DNA from: LMUY01 sp965199095
GTDB lineage: Bacteria; Pseudomonadota; Alphaproteobacteria; Acetobacterales; Acetobacteraceae
Length of the DNA: 64,000 nt
Direction of reading: 5' to 3'
NCBI GenBank assembly: GCA_965199095.1
Contig: CBDAQM010000003.1
Span: 558,001 to 622,000, forward strand
A model generated the notes under the pieces. The model was given only the letters and a program-made list of their open reading frames with translations, ran no database searches and was not told the DNA's origin. Position 1 is the first letter of the stretch. Every line of letters starts with the position of its first letter. The translations under genes and the position numbers were made by a program. Below are positions 38,571 through 47,683 of the stretch, one piece after another.

Positions 38571-41321
38571 ATGTTCTACTTCTATTGGTTCAACCGTCGC
38601 CGCCTGCTGGACGCGCCGCTGGAGGCCCTGCTCGGCGATCCCAGCCTCGACATGCCGTTCTGCCTGATGTGGGCGAACGAGAATTGGACCCGTCGGTGGG
38701 ATGGTTCGGACGACCAGGTCCTACTCAGCCAGGACTATCAGGCGGCAGACGAGTGCGCCCTGGTGGACGAGTTTGCCCGGCACTTCCGCGATGGGCGCTA
38801 CATCCGGCTTGGCGGCCGGCCGGTGCTGATGGTCTACCGGGCCAGCCTTATCCCAGATGCCGCCGCAACAGTGACGCGGTGGCGCGACCTGTTCCAGACC
38901 GCTCACGGCGAAAATCCGGTCTTCGTCATGGCGCAGAGTTTTGGCGACGCGGACCCCCGCGCCTACGGCATGGACGTCGCCGTTGAGTTCCCACCGCACA
39001 AGCTGACGGCGCACGTGCCGATGATCACCGACACCCTCCAGGTGCTCGACCAAGCATTCGACGCCGAGGTGTACGACTACGCAGCGGTCGCAGCCGCATC
39101 AGTGGCGGAACCTGCGCCTGACTACCCGCTCATCAAGACCGCCGTGCCGGGCTGGGACAACGATCCCCGCCGCCAGGGCGCCGGCACCGTCCTGCACGGC
39201 GCCACGCCCGCGCTGTACCAGGCTTGGCTGGCCACGCTGATCCGCCAGGCCCAGGCCAATCGGATCGAAGGCGATGCCATCGTCTGCATCAACGCCTGGA
39301 ATGAATGGGCGGAGGGCGCCACGCTGGAGCCGGACGTGCATTGGGGCGCCGCCTTCCTGAACGCGACCGGGCGTGCCGTTTCCGGCTTGCCCCTGCCAGG
39401 TATACGGAAGCGTCTGCTGCTGATCGGTCACGACGCGCTCGCGCATGGCGCACAGTTGTTGCTACTGCGGATCGGCCGGACCCTACGGTCCGTGCATGGT
39501 GTCGAAATCGCCTTCGTTCTCCTCGGGGGCGGGATACTGGAGGCGGATTACCAGTCAACCGCACCGACGACGGTTGTGGCGGGCCAGCAGGAGTTGGATC
39601 GGCTGATCTCATCGGTAAGGGGATGCGACGCCGCCATCGTCAGCAGCGCTGCCAGTGCAGGGGCGATCCCGTCCTTGCAGCGTCAAGGCATCCGCTCCGT
39701 GTTGCTGGTGCACGAGTTGCCGCGCCTGTTGCAGGAGAAGGGCTTGGCCGCGGTGCTGCGGACGGGGCTCAGCATCGCAGACACTGTGGTGTTCCCTGCC
39801 GCGTTGGTGCGCGACCGCTGCTGTGAGGCAACCGGCGGAAAGCCCTGCCATGCCGTGGTGTTGCCCCAGGGGATCGACGCGCCTGCCTCTGTCACGGCGG
39901 CGCAACGGGACGCCGTCCGGGCCGAACTGGGTGTGGCGCCTGGCACGGTGCTGATGCTTGGCATGGGATATGCCGATTTGCGGAAGGGGTTCGACCTCTT
40001 CCTCCAGGTTTGGCGTTCGACGCGGACGACGCAGCCCGGCGTCCATTTCGCCTGGGCTGGCGGGATTGATCCCGTCACCGAAACCTACCTGCGGGATGAA
40101 ACCGCCGCGGCGGAGGCTACCGGGTCATTCCGCTTCCTGGGCCTGCGAAACGACCCGGCGCGACTGATGGCGGCGGCGGATGTCTTCCTGCTCACCTCTC
40201 GGGAAGACCCGCTGCCGTCCGTGGCGCTGGAAGCGATGGCGGCCGGCACCCCGGTGATCGCATTCGATGGCACCGGCGGGGTACCGGACTTGCTGGTGCG
40301 GTTCAAGGCTGGCGGCAGCGTGGCCTTGGGCGACGCGGCCGCCATGGGCCACGCCGCCCTTCAGGCGGCAGCCGACGTCACACCTGCCCGGCGCCGCGCG
40401 CTGTCCCGCGCGACCCGGGCGGCGTTCCGCTTCACCGACTACACGACGCGGCTGCTGACCCTGGCCCGTCCGGAGTTGCTCCCCGTCTCCATCGTGGTGC
40501 CGAACTGCGATTACAGCCGCTTCCTGGAAGCGCGGCTTGCCTCCATCTTCGCCCAGACCTACCCGGTGGCGGAGGTGATCGTGCTGGACGACGCGTCCAC
40601 GGACGACAGCGTTGCCGTGGCGCAGCGCACCGCGCAGGCATGGGGCCGGCACATCCGGCTGGAACGGCAGCGCCGCCGCTCCGGCTCCGTGTTCGCGCAG
40701 TGGCGCCGGGCGGCGGAAATGGCGACGGGCGAGTGGCTGTGGATTGCCGAGGCGGATGATGGCGCCGAACCGGGATTGCTGGCGGCCCTGGTCGCTGCGG
40801 CGGGGCAAGCACGCGATCCCGCTTTTGCGTTTTGCGATAGCTGCGCGATCGACCAGGCCGGGAAGACGCTTTGGCCCGACCATAAAAGCTACTACGGCCC
40901 GTCGGTCCTGGCAGACGACGCCGTGTTCGATGGGGCGGCTTTCTTGCGCAGCTACATGGCCGAGCGGAACCTGATCCTGAATGTCAGCGCCGTGTTGTGG
41001 CGCCGGACGGCACTGCTCGCCGCCCTGCGCCGCTGCAAGGCCGAGCTGCAGCAGTTTCGCGTCGCCGGCGACTGGCGCATCTACGCCGAGGTGTTGGCGA
41101 AACAGGGAGCGCAGGTCGCCTACGTCGCCAAACCGCTGAACCAGCATCGGCGCCACCCGGCGAGCGTCACCGCCCAAGTGAGCGCCAGGCGGCATTCGGC
41201 GGAGATCGCGCGCGTGCAGGATGTCGTCGGCCGGCTGGTCGGGTCGGACGCCGCGTTGCGACGGCGGCAGCAGCAATACCGGCGGAGCCTGTCCAGCAGC
41301 CGGCCTGAGCAGCGCGGTTGA
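38571..41321 (+). pseudogene. 3' part of a WbsX-GT4-GT2 multidomain glycosyltransferase
   Basis: The frame resumes the split gene at FYFYWFNRRRLL and then runs intact for about 916 residues. The rest of the WbsX domain (MPFCLMWANENWTRRWDGSD, NAWNEWAEGATLEPDVHWG) ends near residue 290. A GT4-type module follows (MGYADLRKGFDLFLQVW, FRFLGLRNDPARLMAAADV, FLLTSREDPLPSVALEAMA). Last is a GT2-type module (SIVVPNCDYSRFLEARLASI, VIVLDDASTDDSV, WLWIAEADDGAEPGLL). An ATG at 38571 supplied by element sequence could start a truncated protein with the two downstream modules whole. It precedes rfbBACD, so it probably builds a rhamnose-containing surface polysaccharide. Confidence 0.85.
38574..38609. other. 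Right attachment site (attR) of the integrated element
   Basis: The 36 bases pair with 208-243 (32/36). Left of it the sequence is unrelated to glycosyltransferases; right of it the host gene continues in frame. Confidence 0.75.
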
Positions 41322-41372
41322 TACCGGGCCGGCCGTCTGCCAATTTGCCGAAGTGCTGGTTTGGAATGGTTG

Positions 41373-42452
41373 ATGCGCGTTCTGTTGACTGGCGGCTGCG
41401 GTTTCATCGGGTCTGCCGTCGTCCGACATTTGATCCGCCGCCGTGACGCAAGCGTCATCAACGTGGACAAGATGTCCTATGCCGCCTCGGAAGACGCGTT
41501 GGAGGAGGCGCGCGGCCACGCCCGGCATACCCTGGTCCGCGCCGACATCACGGACGCCGTCGCCATGCGGGAGGTGTTCGCCACTCACCAGCCGGATGCG
41601 GTGATGCATCTGGCGGCGGAGACGCATGTCGACCGCTCGATCGACGGGCCCGGCCCGTTCGTGCAGACCAACGTCGTCGGCACCTTCGTGCTGCTGGAGG
41701 CGGCGCGGAGCTACTGGGCAGGCTTGGATGCGACGCGGCGCGCCGCCTTCCGCTTTCACCACGTGTCGACCGACGAGGTGTTCGGCGCATTGGAGGCGGG
41801 TGACCCGCCCTTCACGGAGGCCACGCCGTACGATCCGCGCAGTCCCTATTCGGCGAGCAAGGCGGCGTCCGACCATTTGGTGCGTGCCTGGTGGCACACC
41901 TATGGCCTGCCAACCTTCGTCACCAACACCACGAACAATTACGGTCCCTGGCAATTCCCGGAAAAGCTTATTCCGCTGGTGACGCTGAATGCGCTGGAAG
42001 GCAAGCCGTTGCCGGTCTACGGCGACGGGTCCAACCAGCGCGACTGGCTGTTCGTGGATGACCATGCCGAGGCGCTGGTGCTGGCGCTGGAGCGGGCCGA
42101 ACCCGGCGCAACCTTGGCGATCGGGGCGCAGCAGCCGCGCAGCAACCTCCAGGTCGTCAAAGCCATTTGCGCGGCGCTGGACCGCTTGCAGCCGGACCCG
42201 GCGGGTCCGCGGGAACGGCTGGTCCATTTCGTGACGGACCGGCCCGGCCATGATTTCCGCTACGAGATCGACCCCGCCCGCGCGCAGGCGGCGCTGGACT
42301 GGCGGGCGCCGCACGATTTCGACCGCGGGCTGCAACGCACCGTCGAATGGTACGTCAACAACCGCGCCTGGTGGGAGCGCATCCGCGCCGGGCACTATGC
42401 CGGGCAGCGACTGGGAACTTCCGCGCCGGCGCAGCCGGTTGCTAAGCCGTGA
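41373..42452 (+). CDS. rfbB: dTDP-glucose 4,6-dehydratase
   Basis: About 359 residues from ATG 41373. Short-chain dehydrogenase fold: MRVLLTGGCGFIGSAVVRHL binds NAD, MHLAAETHVDRSIDGPGPF, HHVSTDEVFG supplies the acid/base residues, and YSASKAASDHLV the Tyr-x-x-x-Lys pair. It converts dTDP-glucose to dTDP-4-keto-6-deoxyglucose, the second step toward dTDP-L-rhamnose. First of four coupled genes; its stop overlaps the next start. Confidence 0.95.
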   Translation: MRVLLTGGCGFIGSAVVRHLIRRRDASVINVDKMSYAASEDALEEARGHARHTLVRADITDAVAMREVFATHQPDAVMHLAAETHVDRSIDGPGPFVQTNVVGTFVLLEAARSYWAGLDATRRAAFRFHHVSTDEVFGALEAGDPPFTEATPYDPRSPYSASKAASDHLVRAWWHTYGLPTFVTNTTNNYGPWQFPEKLIPLVTLNALEGKPLPVYGDGSNQRDWLFVDDHAEALVLALERAEPGATLAIGAQQPRSNLQVVKAICAALDRLQPDPAGPRERLVHFVTDRPGHDFRYEIDPARAQAALDWRAPHDFDRGLQRTVEWYVNNRAWWERIRAGHYAGQRLGTSAPAQPVAKP

Positions 42453-43324
42453 AAGGCATCTTGCTCGCCGGCGGCTCCGGCACCCGGCTGCACCCGATGA
42501 CCCTGGCGGCCAGCAAGCAATTGCTGCCTGTGTATGACAAGCCGATGGCGTACTATCCGCTCTCGGTGCTGATGCTGGCGGGCATCCAGGACATCCTGAT
42601 CATCTCGACCCCCACCGACCTGCCGAACTTCCGGCGCCTTCTGGGGGACGGCTCGCATCTGGGCTGCCGCTTCTCCTACGCGGAGCAGCCTTCGCCGGAC
42701 GGGCTGGCCCAGGCGTTCCTGATCGGAGCCGACTGGCTGGCAGGCGACGCCTGCGCGTTGGTGCTGGGTGACAACATGATCTTCGGCGACCATCTCAGCC
42801 TCACCCTGCAGGCGACGGCAAAGCGGCAGACCGGCGCCACGGTATTCGCCTATCAGGTTCGCGATCCGGAGCGCTATGGCGTGGTGGCGTTCGACGAGTC
42901 CGGACGCGCCACCAGCATCGTCGAGAAGCCGACCACGCCGCAGTCGAACTGGGCGGTTATCGGGCTGTATTTCTACGATCGGCATGTCACCGAACTCGCC
43001 CGCCAGGTTCGTCCCTCTGCGCGGGGCGAGTTGGAGATCACCGACCTCAACCGGCTCTATTTGGAGGCAGGCGACCTGACGGTGGAGCGGCTCGGCCGCG
43101 GCTGCGCCTGGCTGGACGCCGGCACGCCGGACAGCCTGTTGCAGGCGTCGACCTTCGTGCAGACCATCCAATCCCGCCAGGGCATGCTGGTCGGCTGCCC
43201 GGAGGAGGTGGCGTACCGCATGGGCTTCATCGACGCGCCAGCCCTGCGCGAGCGGGCCAACGCCCTGCGCAAGACGGAGCTGGGCCGCGTCCTGCTGGAC
43301 ATCGCCGACGGGGTGCATTCATGA
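42449..43324 (+). CDS. rfbA: Glucose-1-phosphate thymidylyltransferase
   Basis: About 291 residues; GTG start at 42449 overlapping the previous stop. KGILLAGGSGTRLHPMTLAA, SKQLLPVYDKPMAYYPLSV is the nucleotidyltransferase signature, and LVLGDNMIFGDHL, VVAFDESGRATSIVEKP contain the metal and sugar-phosphate residues. It makes dTDP-glucose from dTTP and glucose 1-phosphate. Stop overlaps rfbC. Confidence 0.95.
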   Translation: MKGILLAGGSGTRLHPMTLAASKQLLPVYDKPMAYYPLSVLMLAGIQDILIISTPTDLPNFRRLLGDGSHLGCRFSYAEQPSPDGLAQAFLIGADWLAGDACALVLGDNMIFGDHLSLTLQATAKRQTGATVFAYQVRDPERYGVVAFDESGRATSIVEKPTTPQSNWAVIGLYFYDRHVTELARQVRPSARGELEITDLNRLYLEAGDLTVERLGRGCAWLDAGTPDSLLQASTFVQTIQSRQGMLVGCPEEVAYRMGFIDAPALRERANALRKTELGRVLLDIADGVHS

Positions 43325-43878
43325 AGTTCGAACGCCTGGCAATCCCGGACGTGTTGCTGTTCAGCCCGGCGCGGCATGGCGACGCCCGCGGGTTCTTTTC
43401 GGAGACATGGACCGCCCGGGCGATGCAGGAGGCAGGCATCGACCTGGCTTTCGTGCAGGACAACCACAGCATGTCGCAGGCACCCGGCGTGCTGCGCGGC
43501 CTGCATTGCCAATTGGACCCGCATGCCCAGGGCAAGCTGGTGCGCGTCGTCAAGGGCGCCGTGTGGGATGTGGCGGTGGACGCGCGGCACGGCTCACCCA
43601 GCTTCGGCCGGCACGTCGCGGCGGAGCTGAGCGCTGCCAATTGGCAGCAGCTTTGGATCCCGCCGGGCTTCCTGCACGGCTTCGTCACGCTCGAGCCGGA
43701 TACCGAATTCGTCTACAAAACGACCGGGTATTACGACAAAACCTCCGAGCGCGCGGTGATCTGGAACGATCCGGACCTGGCGATCCCCTGGCCGGTGCCG
43801 GTAGACGAGGTGCAGTTGTCGGACAAGGATAAGGTGGCGCCGGGTTGGGCCGAGATGACCAACTGGTTCCACATATGA
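43321..43878 (+). CDS. rfbC: dTDP-4-dehydrorhamnose 3,5-epimerase
   Basis: About 185 residues, ATG 43321. Cupin-fold signature: GFFSETWTARAMQEAGIDL, FVQDNHSMSQAPGVLRGLHC, QGKLVRVVKGAVWDVAVDA, PPGFLHGFVTLEPDTEFVYK. The histidine in RGLH and the tyrosine of VYKTTGYYDK are the catalytic pair. It epimerises C3 and C5 of the keto sugar. Overlaps rfbD by four bases. Confidence 0.95.
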   Translation: MKFERLAIPDVLLFSPARHGDARGFFSETWTARAMQEAGIDLAFVQDNHSMSQAPGVLRGLHCQLDPHAQGKLVRVVKGAVWDVAVDARHGSPSFGRHVAAELSAANWQQLWIPPGFLHGFVTLEPDTEFVYKTTGYYDKTSERAVIWNDPDLAIPWPVPVDEVQLSDKDKVAPGWAEMTNWFHI

Positions 43879-44741
43879 TCCTGGTCACGGGGGGCGCGGG
43901 CCAGGTCGCGACGGAACTGGCCGCGCGCGCCGGCAGCCGCGTCACACGGGTCGGACGGCCGGAGTTCGACTTCGACCGGCCGGATACGATCGCCGCGACG
44001 TTCGACCGCGTCCGGCCCAGCCTGGTGGTCAACGCGGCGGCCTGGACCGCGGTCGACGCAGCGGAGAAGGAGGAAGCGGCCGCCCTGCGCGCCAACCGCG
44101 ACGGGCCGGCCGAGTTGGCCCGGCTTTGCGCCGGCGCCGGCATCCCGCTGATCCATATCTCGACCGACTACGTGTTCGACGGGCTGAAAGGCGCCCCGTA
44201 TGTCGAGGACGACCCCACCTCGCCGACCGGCGTGTACGGCAGCAGCAAGCTGGCCGGGGAACAGGCGGTGCTGGCGTATGACCGGGCCGTGGTGCTCCGG
44301 ACGTCCTGGGTCTATGCGGCGGTGGGCAAGAACTTCGTCCGCACCATGCTGGGCGCGGCGCAGAAGACCAACCTGCTGAAGGTCGTGGCCGACCAGCAAG
44401 GCTGCCCGACCCAGGCAGGCGACCTCGCCGACGCCATCATCGCCGTTGTGGACCGGGTCGAGGCCGGTTGGCGGCCGGACTATGCCGGCATCTTCAACGC
44501 CGCCGGCGCCGGAAGCACCACGTGGCACGGCCTGGCGGTCGCAACGTTCGAGGAAGCGGCGCGGCATGGCCGCCCGATGCCGATCGTCACCCCGATCGCC
44601 ACGGCCGACTGGCCGACGCCTGCCAAGCGGCCGCCGGACTCCCGGCTGGACTGCACGAAGCTCGCCCGCGTGTTCGACGTGCGCCTCCCGCCATGGCGGC
44701 CGACGCTTGCCCGCACCGTGGACACCATCCTCACGGCCTGA
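43875..44741 (+). CDS. rfbD: dTDP-4-dehydrorhamnose reductase
   Basis: About 288 residues, ATG 43875 in an overlap with rfbC. MILVTGGAGQVATELAARAG binds NADPH; VNAAAWTAVDAAEKEEAAA, HISTDYVFDGLKGAPY, VYGSSKLAGEQAVL (Tyr and Lys) and VADQQGCPTQAGDLADAI are typical. It completes dTDP-L-rhamnose. Its 3' end overlaps the convergent pseudouridine synthase gene by 11 bases. Confidence 0.95.
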   Translation: MILVTGGAGQVATELAARAGSRVTRVGRPEFDFDRPDTIAATFDRVRPSLVVNAAAWTAVDAAEKEEAAALRANRDGPAELARLCAGAGIPLIHISTDYVFDGLKGAPYVEDDPTSPTGVYGSSKLAGEQAVLAYDRAVVLRTSWVYAAVGKNFVRTMLGAAQKTNLLKVVADQQGCPTQAGDLADAIIAVVDRVEAGWRPDYAGIFNAAGAGSTTWHGLAVATFEEAARHGRPMPIVTPIATADWPTPAKRPPDSRLDCTKLARVFDVRLPPWRPTLARTVDTILTA

Positions 44742-45375
44742 ACCCGCACGCCGCCAGCGCGTCCAGCATGTGCGGCGGCGGCGGCGCGGTCGCCTGCAAC
44801 GGCGGGTCCAGTGGCAGGGCGATGGCGCGGGCCAGCAGATGCAGCCGGCCGCCACCGCTGCCATAGACCGGATCGCCCAGCACCGGGCAGCCAAGGGAAG
44901 CGCAATGCACGCGGATTTGGTGGGTGCGCCCTGTGAGGGGATGCAGTTCCAGCCAGGACAGGCCCGCCACCCGGCCGCGAACCAGCCACTCGGTGGCGCA
45001 AACCGGTCCCGCGGCATCGGCGACCATGCGCCAGCCTGCCGGGCTGGACCGTTTGGTCAGCGCCAGGTCGACCCGCCCGGACTCAGCGGACGGTCCGCCT
45101 TGGACCACGGCCCAGTAGGTTTTCCTCGCCTGCCCGCTGCTGAACGCGGCTTGCGCCGCATGCAGGGCGGCGCGGCGAAGTGCGACCACCAGGCAGCCGG
45201 CGGTGTCGGCGTCCAAGCGATGGGCAAGCCACGGCCCGTCACGGCGTCGGGACAGGGCGGGGAACCAGTCCTCTACACTCGGGCCCCCTTGCGGCCCCGC
45301 ATGCACGGCCAAGCCCGGCGGTTTGTTCAGGACGGCAAAACGTTGGTCCTGGAAGAGGAGGTCAGGCGGGGACAT
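44731..45375 (-). CDS. RluA-family pseudouridine synthase
   Basis: About 214 residues from the ATG at 45375, just inside the recO stop. DLLFQDQRFAVLNKPPGLAV, WLAHRLDADTAGCLVVALR with the catalytic aspartate in H-R-L-D, KTYWAVVQG, and LHPLTGRTHQIRVHCASLG, CPVLGDPVYG define the RluA family. The lack of an S4 domain points to an RluA/RluC-like or TruC-like rRNA or tRNA enzyme; the exact target cannot be told. Last gene of the lepB-rnc-era-recO group. Confidence 0.88.
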   Translation of the reverse strand: MSPPDLLFQDQRFAVLNKPPGLAVHAGPQGGPSVEDWFPALSRRRDGPWLAHRLDADTAGCLVVALRRAALHAAQAAFSSGQARKTYWAVVQGGPSAESGRVDLALTKRSSPAGWRMVADAAGPVCATEWLVRGRVAGLSWLELHPLTGRTHQIRVHCASLGCPVLGDPVYGSGGGRLHLLARAIALPLDPPLQATAPPPPHMLDALAACGFRP

Positions 45376-46096
45376 GCGCCACCAGCGCCTGGACGCGGTC
45401 CAGCAGCCGGTCACGCGCTGGCGGCATCGGCCGATGCTGGCTGCCGAAGGCGTCCCGCGCAAGGAAGTGGCCGGTCAGTTCCAGGCCCTGCGCCCAACCC
45501 GCCGGATCCCCCTCACCCTCCTGCACGAAGGCTGGCAGCGGCAGCAGCCGTTCTTTCCAGGGCCCGGCCGCCGCGTCGCACACCGCGCGTCCGGTCCGGG
45601 GCGACACCCAGGCGAGGTTCTCCGTCGCCCCTGTCACCGCGCAGCGGCCGAGGTCCAGGCCGTATCCCAGTTCCGCCAGGACCGCCAATTCCCATCGCAC
45701 CAGATCGGCCAGCACGGCCGGGCCGGCCGACAGCCGCGTGATCAGCGCGAGCAAGCCGGCGAAGACGACCGGATGCGCCTCCCGCTCGGTCAGCGCACCC
45801 TCCGCCACCGCGCAGGCGCTGGACAGCACGGCGAGCGCCAGGGCGTCGTCCATCGCCAGCGCGGCGCCGGGATGCACGAGCTCCGCCGTGAACGACCCCA
45901 ACTGATCCGCCAGCCGCCCGACCCAGCGGGCATCCACCAGATTGCCGGTCTGCCACACGCCCGCCTTCGCGCGCGACGCGCCGCCGCGGGCAAGGCCGCG
46001 ATGGGCGCCGTGCTCCTCCGTCAGCAGGGTCGCCAGCGCATCCCCTTCCCCGAACGGGCGGACACCCAGCACGATGGCGGGGGCTTCCCACTCCAT
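45362..46096 (-). CDS. recO: DNA repair protein RecO
   Basis: About 244 residues, ATG 46096. OB-fold N-terminus: WEAPAIVLGVRPFGEGDALA, TLLTEEHGAHRGLARGGASR, DQLGSFTAELVHPGA. The helical rest (WELAVLAELGYGLDLGRCAV, TGATENLAWVSPRTGRAVC) has the L-x-x-L-G-x-x-x-x-L-x-x-C pattern, though the family's full four-cysteine zinc site is not evident. It helps RecF/RecR load RecA. Nine bases separate it from era. Confidence 0.92.
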   Translation of the reverse strand: MEWEAPAIVLGVRPFGEGDALATLLTEEHGAHRGLARGGASRAKAGVWQTGNLVDARWVGRLADQLGSFTAELVHPGAALAMDDALALAVLSSACAVAEGALTEREAHPVVFAGLLALITRLSAGPAVLADLVRWELAVLAELGYGLDLGRCAVTGATENLAWVSPRTGRAVCDAAAGPWKERLLPLPAFVQEGEGDPAGWAQGLELTGHFLARDAFGSQHRPMPPARDRLLDRVQALVAHVPA

Positions 46097-46104
46097 GGCG
46101 GCGT

Positions 46105-46998
46105 CTAGCCTGGGTCCTCCAGGCCGATGGCGCGCAGCCTGGCGCCTTCCTCATCCCAGCCCGCCCGCTCCTTGACGTTGAGGAACAGGTGCACCGGCCG
46201 CTCCAGCAATGCGCCGAGCTGCTGGCGCGCCCGGGCGCCGATGTCGCGCACCCGGGCGCCGCCGCCGCCGATCAGGATCGCCTTGTGGCCCGGCCGGGTG
46301 ACGTAGATGGTGACGTCGATCCGGACCGAGCCGTCCTTCCGCTCCGTGAAGCTTTCGGTTTCCACGGTCGTGGCGTAAGGCACCTCCTCGTGCGTTTGCA
46401 GGAATATCTGTTCCCGCACCAATTCGGCGGCCAGCAGCCGGTCCGGCAGGTCGGTGAGGTCGTCCGGCGGGTAGAGGTATGGGCCGGCCGGCATGGCCGC
46501 CGCCAGCCGGTCCATCAGCACATCCGCGCCGTCGCCGGTGGCCGCGCTGACCATGAACGTCTCCTCGAACGCGGTTAAATCGTTCAGGGTTGCGATCAGC
46601 GGCAGCAGGGCTGCCGGCGTCACCAAATCCACCTTGTTGAGCACCAGCCAGGTCCGGCCGCCCCGCTGCGCCAGGCGGGTGGCGATGTCGCGCACCGCGT
46701 CGCGCGCGCCGGCCTTCGCATCGACCAGCAGCAGGCTCACATCCGCCTCCTCGGCGCCGGTCCAGGCGGCGTTCACCATGGCGCGGTCCAGCTTGCGCTT
46801 CGGCGTGAAGATGCCGGGCGTGTCGACCAGCAGGATCTGCGTCTCCGCCCGCATCAGGATACCCAGCACGCGGAAGCGCGTGGTCTGCGCCTTGGGGCTG
46901 ACGATGGACAGCTTGGCGCCGGTCATCCGGTTCAGCAGCGTGGACTTGCCGGCGTTCGGCGCGCCGACCAGGGCGGCGAACCCGCATCGCGTGATCAT
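46105..46998 (-). CDS. era: GTPase Era
   Basis: About 297 residues from the ATG at 46998. G1 LVGAPNAGKSTLLNRM, switch region KAQTTRFRVLGI, G3 LLVDTPGIFTPKRKLD, G4 LVLNKVDLV, then the KH domain (TIYVTRPGHKAILIGGGGA, RVRDIGARARQQLGALLERP, VHLFLNVK). It binds the 3' end of 16S rRNA and aids 30S maturation. The following rnc gene upstream is 13 bases away, the usual arrangement. Confidence 0.95.
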   Translation of the reverse strand: MITRCGFAALVGAPNAGKSTLLNRMTGAKLSIVSPKAQTTRFRVLGILMRAETQILLVDTPGIFTPKRKLDRAMVNAAWTGAEEADVSLLLVDAKAGARDAVRDIATRLAQRGGRTWLVLNKVDLVTPAALLPLIATLNDLTAFEETFMVSAATGDGADVLMDRLAAAMPAGPYLYPPDDLTDLPDRLLAAELVREQIFLQTHEEVPYATTVETESFTERKDGSVRIDVTIYVTRPGHKAILIGGGGARVRDIGARARQQLGALLERPVHLFLNVKERAGWDEEGARLRAIGLEDPG

Positions 46999-47011
46999 GT
47001 GCGGCGGCTCC

Positions 47012-47683
47012 TCATGCCTGAAGCTGCTGCAGCAGGGCGGCGGCGGCATCCCGTTCCGCCACTTGCTTCGTGGCGGCGGTGCCGGTTCCGGTACGGCCCA
47101 GCGCCGACACCGAAACGGTGAACTCGAAGGCATGGGCCGGGCCGGTACGCGACAGCTCGACGAACGGCGGCAGCGCCTCGCCGCGCGCTTCCAGCCATTC
47201 CTTCAGGTCGGATTTGGGATGCTTCGGCGGTTTGGCCTGGGCGTCGATGGCGCCGCCCCAGGCCTCGCGCACCAGGCGCCGCGCCGCCTCCAGCCCGCCA
47301 TCCAGATAGACCGCGCCGAGCAACGCCTCCGTCGCATCCGCCACCACGGCGACGCCGCGGCCGACGCCGGCCCGCGCCTCGTTCGGCGCCACGATCAGCC
47401 GCTCGGAGATGCCGAGTTCCGCGCCGATGGCGGCAAGCTGCGGTTCGGCCACCAGGTCGGCATGACGCCGGGCCAGCAGGCCCTCCGGCTCGTTGGGGAA
47501 GCGCTCCGCCAGCCATTCGGCCATCAACAGGCCCAACACGCGGTCGCCGACGAATTCAAGCCGCTCGTTAGATCGCACAGTGCTGGCGCGGCCCGCGGTG
47601 CGGGGAACGGCGGAGCGGTGGGTCAGCGCCTCGCGCAGCAGGTCTGGGCGACGGAAGACATGGCCGAACGCCGTGTCCGTCAC
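47012..47683 (-). CDS. rnc: Ribonuclease III
   Basis: About 223 residues. The GTG at 47683 overlaps the lepB stop (GTGA) and gives the normal N-terminus; upstream open frame lies within lepB. Signature ERLEFVGDRVLGLLMAEWLA, second acidic motif VADATEALLGAVYLDGG, and a C-terminal double-stranded RNA-binding domain (SDLKEWLEARGEALPPF, ATKQVAERDAAAALLQ). Processes rRNA and other duplex RNAs. Confidence 0.95.
   Translation of the reverse strand: MTDTAFGHVFRRPDLLREALTHRSAVPRTAGRASTVRSNERLEFVGDRVLGLLMAEWLAERFPNEPEGLLARRHADLVAEPQLAAIGAELGISERLIVAPNEARAGVGRGVAVVADATEALLGAVYLDGGLEAARRLVREAWGGAIDAQAKPPKHPKSDLKEWLEARGEALPPFVELSRTGPAHAFEFTVSVSALGRTGTGTAATKQVAERDAAAALLQQLQA

Larger units (their letters stand above)
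232..38609. mobile_element. Mosaic, probably defective prophage or integrative element inserted in a glycosyltransferase gene
   Basis: Bounded by the attL and attR repeats, with the integrase at the right end transcribed inward. It contains terminase small and large subunits, a tail chaperone, a tail completion protein, a tape measure, a baseplate V protein, a replication ATPase and two AlpA-like regulators. It also holds two insertion sequences and several cargo modules. No portal, prohead protease, major capsid, head-tail connector, baseplate W/J, tail fibre or lysis gene could be recognised. Several left-half genes carry single frameshifts or stops, whereas host genes in the same window are intact. 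It may be a fusion of two degraded prophages. Confidence 0.85.

Noticed and set aside
38480..38620. tRNA gene as integration target
   Set aside because: No cloverleaf or T-loop-like sequence near either junction; the repeat lies within protein-coding sequence.
40125..42395. Very long minus-strand open frame opposite the glycosyltransferase and rfbB
   Set aside because: High GC leaves antisense frames open; the plus-strand proteins are clear families.
46151..46987. Alternative minus-strand frame inside era
   Set aside because: Repetitive Arg/Gly/Ala-rich shadow in another frame of era.
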